From assembly GCF_000149955.1 (NCBI RefSeq), contig NC_030987.1, positions 4,521,190-4,585,189 on the forward strand: a stretch of DNA of 64,000 nucleotides. Reading direction: 5' to 3'. Below are positions 55,613-64,000 of this stretch, piece by piece. Source of the stretch: Fusarium oxysporum f. sp. lycopersici 4287. Lineage: Eukaryota; Ascomycota; Sordariomycetes; Hypocreales; Nectriaceae. The position numbers and the translations under genes are program-made. Position 1 is the stretch's first letter. Each line of letters starts with the position of its first letter. The notes beneath the pieces were generated by a model. It was not told where the DNA came from and did no database searches. It saw nothing but the letters and a program-made list of their open reading frames with translations.

Positions 55613-57655
55613 CTATAGCTTTGCTCCCTCAGCTCGTCTCTTCTCTCGCTCCTTATCCCTAAGCAGTCGACGAAGGATCTTTCCGCTTGGACTCTTGGGT
55701 ATAACCTCCAGGAACTCTACACCTCCTCTAAGTTGTTTATAGGAAGCCTTGTTATCAGCAACATGCTTCATGATATCATTCACCACTTTCTTCTCATCCA
55801 AGGACTCAGCCAAAGAACTCTTCACTACAAAAGCCTTCGGTACCTCTCCTGATCTCTCATCAGGTACCTGGATCACAGCACAGTCAAAGACATGTGGGCT
55901 TGTCAGAATATGAGCCTCGAGTTCCGCGGGTGCAACCTGATGGCCCTGCTAATTGTCAGTAATGCTTCAACCGGACAGGAAGTAGGTCACATACCTTGAC
56001 CTTGATGAGTTCCTTGATTCTATCGACAATCACAATATGTTCGTGACCAGACGGAGCCAAAGTCACTATGGCTTCGTCTCCAGTGCGGATATATCTTCCA
56101 TCTTGGTGATGTACAAACGTTTCAGAGGTAGCCTTCTCGTTGTTCAGATAGCCCAGCACAACTGACGGGGCTTGAACGAGAAGCTCGCCTGGCTTGTCAT
56201 ACTCAGTGACTTCGTTGCCCTCAAGGTCAATGATCTTGGCTTTGGCACCCGGCAGCAAGGATCCAGAGCCTTTTGTAAAGACATCATCCTCGCTTGAAGA
56301 TGTGACGACGGTTGCAGTTTCGGTCATTCCTTCGTACAGTCAGACATGCGTTTCGGGAGGCGTTTTGTGGCAAGACTCACCATAGGCTTGGGCGATTGTC
56401 CAATCCGGATAGAGATTCTTCATGTCCTGGATAGTCTCTTCACCCAGCGGTGCAGCGCCGCAGTAGACGAATTTAACACTGCTTAGGTCATACTTGGCGC
56501 AAATATCCTTGAATCTTAAGACTTGGATGATGATTGGTGGTACCTTGAGTGATTGTTAGTGATAATGACAGCCGTCAAGAAAATATATACACTGACCACT
56601 AGCAGCTGCCGAATCTTGAATTCTTGGATCGACTTGAGGAAATCATTGAAGTCAAACTTTGGGAGAACAATGACCTGATCACCTCGCCACGTGCAAGTAT
56701 GAGCAGCAATAACAAGGCCGTAAATATGAGAGAAGGGCAGAAACCCTGTCACTGCTTGTGTTTCCACGCCTTTCTTCTGTCTGGCGGCAGAGTCATAGGT
56801 AACATGCTGCAATACATTCGAGATGACGTTTCTATGAGATATCATCACAGCTTTCTGCATGACATTAGCATGTATCATAGCTAGGAAGGGAACGATCTTA
56901 CCGGTAATCCTGATGTTCCACTTGAGAAGCATAAAAAGGCTGTCTGACGTGCACCCTGACCCTGAACCCACTGGAGCTTCTCGAGCTCTTCAAGTTTCGA
57001 ACCTTCGTTGATAAGATCCTCTACGGAAGCATGTTTGAAACTTGAGGTAGGTTCAGCTCGCGGTATGTCGAACAGATAGACGTTTTCGTCTGGTATGCCA
57101 ACGTTCTTGGCTGCCTCAAGTGCTACCTCGAGTAGTGGTGTACAAGTGACTAGAGCCTTGGCTCCTGATGCCTTGAGCTGATGAGTCAGTTCATCAGAGG
57201 AGTAAGCGGCATTGGCTGGCGTGGCAATCCCATTGAGTCGGTGAACGCCATAGATGGCAGTTACAAAGTCAATCTAGCGTCATGTATTAGATAGCTGTCC
57301 TCATAGAAGCCCGGCATATACGTACTGTGTTGAGAGAGAAGATAGCCAAAACCTTATCCCATGGCGTTCCTTCATTTGGCTGCCATTGAAGACGCTTTGC
57401 CAAAGCTCTTGCAAAGGACTCTGACCGCTCGAACAGTTCAGGTGCTGAGTATGAACGACCAGTGATACCGCAGGTAAATGGATGTCTGCTCTTGGCAATG
57501 GGTTGGCGACCATACGCCTCATTCTTCATAAATTCAGCAATAGGTATCGAATCAGGAGGATCTTCAATATGTCAGCAATGGGAAGTCCCATCATCGGAGG
57601 CACGCGACTCACCAATTGGGAGCTGAGGCACCCAGCTTGGAGAAGTAAACACCAT
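55613..57655 (-). CDS. 4-coumarate-CoA-ligase-like acyl-CoA synthetase with peroxisomal signal
   Basis: Seven exons on the minus strand: 57613-57655, 57326-57561, 56902-57273, 56597-56854, 56381-56543, 55995-56329, 55613-55945; 579 residues, all phases close. Adenylate-forming motifs: P-loop FSSGTSGLPKAVMISHRN at about residue 209, YGMTET at 357, RYIRTGDEA near 440, VDRIKELIKVKGHQVAPAELE (as IKVKGHQVAPAELE), and the catalytic-lysine end SPSGKILRR. It converts a carboxylic acid, ATP and CoA to acyl-CoA, AMP and PPi. The C-terminus AKL is a PTS1 signal, placing it in peroxisomes, where beta-oxidation would follow. The first exon MVFTSPSWVPQLPID fits fungal 4CL-like proteins. It is divergent from the ADH gene; the shared promoter has repeats and an inverted CGG element. 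Confidence 0.93.
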
Positions 57656-57758
57656 GTTGGTATGAGGTCCTTGTTTTTCGCACCTTCAGACGCGTTTCGC
57701 ACTATGATAGGTTAAAATAGTATTGAGACAGCCAGATTGAATTTCTCATTGAAGGACA

Positions 57759-57790
57759 TCAGCGAGTCAGCGAGTCAGCGAGTCAGCGAC
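57759..57790. repeat. four 8-bp direct repeats TCAGCGAG
   Basis: Three exact copies and a last one ending in C instead of G. Each junction gives CGAGTCA, one base off the GCN4/AP-1 core TGAGTCA. Confidence 0.85.
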
Positions 57791-57955
57791 CTAACGTCAT
57801 GAAAACAATTGTGGTGGAGTTCTTGGCGGAGCTACACTCTTATAGGAAAACCGAGAGCATTGCCATCTCAGATAGCGGCCAATCCCCCGCATTCTCCAGA
57901 TTACTAGGAGTGGATTTCTAAGCCAACCATAGGTCCTTATTGCCTCGCAGAACCT

Positions 57956-57973
57956 CGGTAGAAAATCCTACCG
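57956..57973. promoter_or_regulatory. inverted repeat CGGTAG-N6-CTACCG
   Basis: Perfect 6-bp arms around AAAATC, giving CGG and CCG triplets 12 bp apart. A candidate operator for a Zn2Cys6 regulator, located 156 bp before the ADH ATG and 301 bp before the ligase ATG. Confidence 0.5.
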
Positions 57974-58128
57974 AAACCCGTCCGTGTCTATGAAAGGAAA
58001 CCGAGCTGACTACAGCTCTCCGAAAGCCGAATAATAGATCGTGATTTAGGCTGGACTACTGCTACCTATACTCCAGTGAGAAAAGTCAACATTGATCACC
58101 ACATTCAAATCATCGACCAAATTTCACC

Positions 58129-59406
58129 ATGACTGTTACAAATTCCGAAAGAGTGCCAGCAACCATGTTTGCATGGAGGAAACACAAAGGAAGTCCAAAG
58201 CCGGTAATGCAAACTGCCGATTTTCATAAATTAATACATTAACATATTCGAGGTTTTCGAAGAAGTGTCCGTTCCCAAAGTATCGCCAAATGGCATTCTT
58301 TGTAAGATGCTGGCATCTGGCGGTATGAAGAGCCCTCCTGGTAGTTGACTAACATCTGACCAATACTTTAGTTTGTAGAAGCGACCATTCGCTCCTCACG
58401 ATAGAGAAGCAAGCATCTTGGTTCCAGGAAAAGTATATCCTGGGCCACGAAGGCTGCGGACAGATTATTGAAATAGGCAGTAATGTTCGAGATAACGGAC
58501 TGAAAGTGGTAAGAAATTCTCTTTAACTACTAGCATTAATTAGTACTTATACCTTTCAGGGAGATATTGTGGCTCTTCATGCGGTCCCAGGCTGTGGACA
58601 AGACGATTGCCCCGAATGTTCTCGTGATCTGGCTCAGCTGTGTGAAAGAGGCCATCACTCGGGCATTGGCCAAGATGGCTTTTACGCACCATATACCGCA
58701 GTTGATATCAGAGCTGCAGTCAAAGTCCCTGATGGTGTCAGCCCAGCAGAAGCTGCTGTAGCCACTGACGCTGTGAACACAGCATTTCACGCCATCACTA
58801 GGAGAGGAGATGTCAAAAAGCATGAGACAGTATTTCTATTCGGTCTTGGTGGGCTAGGTTTCAATGCTCTTCAAATTGTTCGTTATATTGGGGCAAGAGT
58901 GATAGTTTCCGATATTCGACAAGAACTGCTTGATGAAGCCAAAGCTCTGGGCATACATGAGAAAGATATTGTCCCAGTAGGAAAACCTCCCCAGGACTTT
59001 ATCAAAGAGAATGGCTTGGAAGGAAAGATCGACACCGTTCTTGACTTTGTTGGTACCCATCAGACATTTGAAGATGCTCAACATATCGGTAAGCAAATAC
59101 CTTTGTTTGAAATTCGTCGAGCCCAAACTAATCTGTGCTTTAGTACGTCGTGGTGGCAAACTTCTTTGCATTGGCAGTCTTGACACAGAAAACACCATTC
59201 ACATGAAGATTGGCACCAGAAAGAGGCTTTCCTTCATCTTCTCTTATGGTGGTCAAGTCAGAGATTTGGAGAAGGTTCTTGAACTTATCGCTTCTGGCCA
59301 TATTAGTCCCCGAGTTGAAACCAGAAAGCTTCCGGACTTTGAGGAAGTTCTTGGGGCATTGGGTGAAGGAAAGATCAAGGCGAGAGTGGCATTACTACAT
59401 GATTAG
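58129..59406 (+). CDS. zinc-dependent medium-chain alcohol dehydrogenase
   Basis: Exons 58129-58203, 58253-58322, 58372-58508, 58560-59088, 59144-59406; 357 residues. Catalytic zinc site: CRSDHSLL (Cys, Asp-His) and GHEGCGQI. Structural-zinc lobe cysteines: PGCGQDDCPECSRDLAQLC. Rossmann turn FGLGGLGFNALQ followed by acidic IVSDIR, favouring NAD+ over NADP+ (Asp after the second strand). Reaction: reversible oxidation of an alcohol to an aldehyde or ketone. In this cluster it could supply the ketone for the monooxygenase or oxidise the hydrolysis product (inference). Confidence 0.93.
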
Positions 59407-59645
59407 CCCCATTCATAAATTCCATTGACTTTTACGATGAACAACAAGATTTCCCATTTAATTTCTTTGGTAGTTTGTTCCGGTTCGTTGCCATACACTA
59501 CTAAACTCAAAACTTAGCAGCACTCAAAGTCAAGTCATGTTTGGACGGTTGAGGGGCCTATTTAGGCAATAGTTTTCTAATAGAAGACTAAAGTCTCGTC
59601 ATTGATTTAGAGTTGATTCTATATGTAGGTATGTGGTATTCTATC

Positions 59646-60545
59646 TCAACCATTAACGCTTGCGCCAGCAGGCAAGCTAGTTCCAACGGCAGCAGTTGTT
59701 CCAGCATCAACTGGTAGAATAGCTCCCGTGATCCATCTTGCATGGTTACTCGCCAGAAACACGACAGCACAAGCAGCATCCCATGCTGTACCTTCAGTCC
59801 CAAGTAGACTCCTCGCCTTCCTCGCTTCCCTGGCCTCTTCTGACATGCCCTTAGCATACATCATTGGGGTATAAAGCATCTAAATACTATTAGCTATTTC
59901 TTCTTGTTCTCAGGCTTCATCACTTACTCCAGGACAGACACAGTTCACTCTGATACCGTCTTTGGCGTGGTGAGCGGCCATCGCTCTGGTCATATTGACC
60001 ACTGCTCCTTTGGCGGTTGGATAGAGCAAATGAGGTGTACCGCCCTTCAAGCCGGCTACACTCCCCATATTGACGATAGATCCTTTGATCTCACCATCGT
60101 TCTTGGTCATTGCTGGTATAGCATACTTTGCCATCAAAACCATGCTTGAAACATTGACCTCGAGACCCATCGTCCACTTGGCCATATCCACGTCAATGGC
60201 TGTCCCCGAAGCGCCTGCTATGCCGACATTATTGACAAGAATATCCAAGCGACCGAATTCTTCCAATGCCAGGGCAACAGCCTTCTCACAATCGTCTGCA
60301 TCTGTGACATTTCCTTGTGCCGGTATCGCCTTTTTGGAAGCTGAGCTTTGGTTGGCCATATCGGCCGTCTTTGTTGCCCATTCTAAATCCATATCAAGGC
60401 ATATGACATTGCAGCCCTCATTGGCCAACATGATTGATATCGCCCTGCCATTGCCAATACCATCTCCAAAGCAGCCGGCGCCCGTGACAATGGCGACTTT
60501 GTCTTTCAGTGAACGAGACGGAGGTTGAGTGGGTATCTCGGCCAT
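59646..60545 (-). CDS. short-chain dehydrogenase/reductase (SDR)
   Basis: Exons 59928-60545 and 59646-59879 on the minus strand, intron 48 nt; 283 residues, ATG at 60545. Classical SDR features: KVAIVTGAGCFGDGIGNGRA (dinucleotide turn with an inserted FGDG), ICLDMD (acidic residue, NAD+ preference), LVNNVGIAG (NNxG), NMGSVAGLKGG (catalytic Ser), YPTAK (YxxxK), CPG, and the C-terminal segment ASNHARWITGAILPVDAG. It is divergently paired with the alpha/beta hydrolase, with 351 bp between starts. Likely oxidises or reduces an alcohol/carbonyl in the same pathway. Confidence 0.93.
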
Positions 60546-60896
60546 TGCGCTGTTTGTTTTTGGATCAGTGGTGAACCTCGTATTGTGAAACGATACAATG
60601 AATCATCTCATTTCGCAATATTTAATCATGAGGTCGACATGGAGTGCTCCTTCCTCCGGAAACTGTTGGACGGCTTTCCTAATCGGGAATTGCCAGAGCT
60701 TAATACTCTAATTCAACCTCATTTTGTGGGGTCGCGCCGAGGTACGACGGCAGGAACGGGGACGGAATCACATGGCTACAGCCAATTACGTACCTGAAGC
60801 ATTGATACCCCTCAAGTATGCATTTTGATGAGATTGACTTATTGAGACTAAACAATAACAAGAAATATCTTTTGAAACACCATCGAATCTTTCACC
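60546..60896. promoter_or_regulatory. divergent promoter of SDR and hydrolase genes
   Basis: 351 bp between facing-apart ATGs. CCTCCGGAAAC and TCGCGCCGAGG contain CCG/CGG triplets, but I see no exact copy of the CGG-N12-CCG element of the first divergent promoter. Confidence 0.45.
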
Positions 60897-62020
60897 ATGT
60901 GCGACTTTTCGGAATATGGCCCCAAATCTGCAGAATGGCTTGCAGTAGAGGCAAGTCTACCGCCTCCTCCAACTTTCGCGGATATCTATGAGAGGCAGGC
61001 CGTAGTCAACAAGGGTCGTGAGGAGATATCTGCGAACGGTATGAAGGAGCTGGGTCACTTGGTCCGCATGAAAGACTACAAGATTCCAACGAGAGACAAT
61101 TCTTTCATAGAAGCGCGAAGCTATAAGCCTGTCGATGCTGCGGAAGATGCTCTCCTACCGATCTACATCCACCTTCATGGTGGAGGATATTTATTCGGGA
61201 CACTCTCATCCGAAGATGCCATCTCCTCGCGGATTGCAATTGGAGCGAAAGTAACCGTTATCAATGTGAACTATCGTCACACGCCGGATCATACTTTTCC
61301 AACAGCTTGGAATGACGTCGAAGATGCCTTCTATTGGATACACGATCACATCGATGAGCTTCAAGGCAAATCTGATCAGGTTGTCATTGGCGGTATCAGC
61401 GCTGGTGCTCAGTTAGCAGCGGCCCTGACTCTGAGACAGAACATCTCTGCGCCAGATATCCGCCAGTATCCCAAGATTGCTGGACAGATCTTGATGATCC
61501 CAGCTTTGGTCCACCTCAACCACTATCAGTCGCAACTCGACCAACTTAAAAGTCCATTGGTGTCTTCATATGTCCAGAATGAAGATGCACCGATTCTTCC
61601 CAAGAAGGTCATCGACTTCTTTACTGGAATGCTGAAGTTTCCAGTTCCTTTTCCAGATGCTGATGATTTCCGAGCAAACACTGGAAACGCATCGGCTTCT
61701 CAAGTGAAAGGTCTCCCTCCCACTGTCTTTGGCATTGCCGGTGCCGATCCTCTGCGTGATGAAGGCCTCTTGTATGGCAAAAGGCTTGCCGAGGCAGGGT
61801 AAGTCAGCAGTCACTGGTTTTGGTCTCACTGAAATAGCTGACATGAAATGGCAACAGAGTCCCCACGGATATTCATGTCTTCAAAGGATTGCCTCATGGC
61901 TTTCGTAGGTATGGGGATCAGTTGACTGAGTCTAAACGGTGGGATAGAGTCATGGAGGAGGGAATTATTTGGGCACTCTCGAAACCTGAGGCTAGGAAGT
62001 TTGAAATCAAAACCACTTAG
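60897..62020 (+). CDS. HGGG-type alpha/beta hydrolase (esterase/lactonase)
   Basis: Exons 60897-61798 and about 61858-62020; 354 residues, ATG at 60897 (CACCATGTG). Oxyanion-hole motif HLHGGGYLFG at about residue 90. Nucleophile elbow GGISAGAQLA (G-x-S-x-G) at about 165. Acid in GADPLRDEG. Catalytic His in KGLPHGFRRYG, coded by exon 2. This is the hormone-sensitive-lipase-like family, which cleaves esters and lactones. The neighbouring Baeyer-Villiger monooxygenase makes esters or lactones, so it is a natural partner. Confidence 0.92.
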
Positions 62021-62319
62021 ATAACACATCTCATCTACCATAACCTTGAGGTCCTAGAGGACTTGCAAATCTGAACTAGATGGATAAGATAAATAATAGA
62101 GGATATTCCAATGCCTTCTAAGCTCATCATATGATGTCCTATCATAAACTATCATATTTGTCCTAAGCTTATTAATGATTCCACATGATATCTGCTTATC
62201 ATCAACTTCAAGACGAAGCAGTTTTAACCAACCAGACTCCCTGTAGCACCTCTCAGGCCTCAGTTTCATCACAAAGTATCATATCATAATAACATTTAAA
62301 TTCTAATAGACTATATCCT
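62021..62319. other. convergent intergenic spacer
   Basis: 3' ends of the hydrolase and monooxygenase genes face each other here. AT-rich, no ORF of note. Confidence 0.5.
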
Positions 62320-64000
62320 TCAAGCGTATCTCAATACAAAGTCCGAATAATCCCTCCCCTTGACCTCATCACATCTCTTTCGATACCCTGGTGCGGGGCC
62401 ATTATATCTCGTCATGGATCTCTTCTGCTTATGAGCCAAGTTCTTGTTGACACCAGTCATCCATGAGTCAACTTCATTAGCCAGTAAGCCCTTTCCGCAT
62501 TCATGCACATGTTGCGTCCACTCCTCCATACCCTTGTCAGTTGCTTCAGCACTGATGATCTTATTGTCACGAGCATATCGTATAAACTCTGCGACCCAGT
62601 TTGCTGCATACTCAATGGACCTGAAGGCAGCTGGTTAGTACTGATAGTAGTAAAAGAAGTTGATGGCCATACCTAGGAATGTTTCCAAACATCTGATGGG
62701 GACCCATAATCATAAACATGTTAGGAAAGTCCTGGACAGGAAGTCCGAGGAACGTCCTGATACCCTCAGCCCAGACATCCTTCAGATTGGTTCCGTTTCG
62801 TCCTTGAATATCAACTGCGTTGAAAGATCCAGTCACGGCATCAAATCCAGTGGCATAGATCAGAACATCAAGCTCATAAAATGCATCTCCTGTCTGAACT
62901 CCAGTCTCTGTGATCTGAGAAATTGGGTCTTCTCTAATATCAACCAACTTGACGTTTGACTGGTTGAAAACCTCGAAGTAACCGCTCTCAAGAGGAACTC
63001 TCCTTGTGCCGAAGCCATGATTCTTGGGAATCAACTTCTCAGCCACTTCTGGATCATTGATTCTTGCTCGGATCTTATCGGCGTGGAACTTGCTGTAAAG
63101 CTCGTTCGCCTTGTGGTCTGTGAAGACATCTGAAGAAACACTGAGAACTTTGGCGAATCCAGGTTCGGCATAGAGCTTCTCCCATTGCTCTTGACGCTCC
63201 TCTTCTGTCATAGAGAAGACGCTCCTGCTGTCACCGACATGAATGAAGCATGCGTATGATTCGGCACATTTGCGGAAGATTTCTGGGTATCTTGTGCGGA
63301 TCTCGTCCATTTCCTCTGGGCTGATTTTCTTGTTTCGAAGTGGAGCTGTCCAGTTTGGTGTCCTTTGGAACACTGTCAAGTGGCCGACCTTATCCGATAT
63401 GGCTTGAATAGTCTGAATCGCCGTTGCACCGGTACCAATAATGCCCACTCGCTTGCCATTCAAAGCGGAAGCATCACTTGGCCATCTGGCTGTATGCCAG
63501 GCTTGCCCCTTGAAACTTTGTACACCGGGAATGTTTGGTAAAGTCGGTTGGTTGAGAATGCCCATAGCGGTGATGAGGTATCTGGTAGTGTACTGCGAGC
63601 CATCTTCATCCTCAAGAAGCCAGGATGATGTATCTTCTTGGAACTTCGCTGATTTGACGCGTGTGTTGAACTGCATATCACGCTTCAGGTCGAATTTGTC
63701 TGTGAGATATTGGATGTACTGAAGGGTTTCTGGTTGAGGGGCAAAGTGTTCTGTCCAGTTCCACTCATCGAGAACTTCTTGTGAAAATGAAAAGATGTAT
63801 GAGTAGCTCTCTGAGTCAAAACGAGCACCAGGATACCTGTTCCAGAACCAAGTTCCGCCCTCCCCGGAACCTGCTTCGATAACTCGTGTCTTCAAGCCAA
63901 GTTCCCGCATGCGGTACAGGCTAAGAATACCACTGAGTCCAGCACCAATGATAAGAACATCATAGTCCAAGTTGCTGTCTGGTGATCCAAACGCATCACC
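62320..64000 (-). CDS. Baeyer-Villiger monooxygenase, FAD/NADPH, 5' end outside window
   Basis: Minus strand, exon from beyond 64000 down to 62673, intron 62621-62672, last exon 62320-62620. FAD turn DVLIIGAGLSG, then GGTWFWNRYPGARFDSES (typical Baeyer-Villiger substitution of this region), the family fingerprint FKGQAWHTARWP (FxGxxxHxxxWP), the NADPH turn VGIIGTGATAIQ, VFQRTPNW, and ATGFD. The frame is still open at the window edge (GDAFGSPDSNLDYDV), so the true start lies outside. The family inserts one oxygen next to a ketone carbonyl, using O2 and NADPH, giving an ester or lactone. Confidence 0.95.

Larger units (their letters stand above)
57656..58128. promoter_or_regulatory. divergent promoter of acyl-CoA ligase and ADH genes
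   Basis: 473 bp between two start codons facing apart. It contains four 8-bp direct repeats (TCAGCGAG) at 57759-57790 and the inverted repeat CGGTAG-N6-CTACCG at 57956-57973, which is CGG-N12-CCG, the kind of site bound by Zn2Cys6 dimers. Function is inferred. Confidence 0.6.

Noticed and set aside
1..64000. CRISPR arrays, prokaryotic operons, rRNA genes
   Set aside because: The window is fungal nuclear DNA with spliced genes; no spaced identical repeats of CRISPR type and no rRNA sequence seen.

Overview
The window is nuclear DNA of a filamentous ascomycete, most likely a Fusarium-type Sordariomycete (inference). It has many short introns (44-63 nt) with GTAAGT/GTATGT donors and CTNAC branch sites, Zn2Cys6, MFS, STAND-type and DUF3292 fungal families, and AT-rich relics whose stops look like CpA->TpA (RIP) damage. 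A run of 100 N at 7381-7480 is an assembly gap.

Layout. 1-4.4 kb: gene relics, including a broken PRP43-type DEAH helicase. 4.7-8.65 kb: a large UPF1-like SF1 helicase. 11.6-15.25 kb: a multi-finger C2H2 protein. These two unrelated genes share a 5' leader with a repeated 22-nt hairpin, and each is intact except for in-frame TAG. 15.4-21.1 kb: ZZ-like protein, NAD(P)-binding protein, DUF3292 membrane protein. 21-24 kb: repeats. 24.0-28.9 kb: hyaluronan-synthase-like GT2 and a GH16 enzyme, both minus strand. 29-32 kb: no gene. 32.1-33.9 kb: STAND-N/pseudo-G-alpha fusion, again with an in-frame TAG. 34.4-40.0 kb: sugar transporter, Zn2Cys6 regulator, GNAT. 42.2-43.2 kb: Crh-type GH16. 43.9 kb: tRNA-Val. 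44.9-45.6 kb: hypothetical protein. 46-52.5 kb: repeat-rich, RIP-scarred island. 52.5-55.5 kb: membrane/F-box gene and GRDP-like gene.

55.6-64 kb: a compact set of five enzyme genes (peroxisomal 4CL-like acyl-CoA ligase, zinc alcohol dehydrogenase, SDR, HGGG alpha/beta hydrolase, Baeyer-Villiger monooxygenase cut by the window edge). Together they fit alcohol -> ketone -> ester/lactone -> hydroxy acid -> acyl-CoA. Two divergent promoters lie within the set; one has four 8-bp direct repeats and a CGG-N12-CCG inverted repeat.

The most interesting signal is four in-frame UAG codons in three otherwise open genes. In three of the four, the UAG sits in the loop of a predicted local hairpin. That is the context known for sexual-stage A-to-I mRNA editing in Fusarium and its relatives, where UAG is recoded to UGG. 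RIP-type nonsense mutation is the main alternative; a RIP-like relic at 47.2 kb with both TAA and TAG shows what that looks like.
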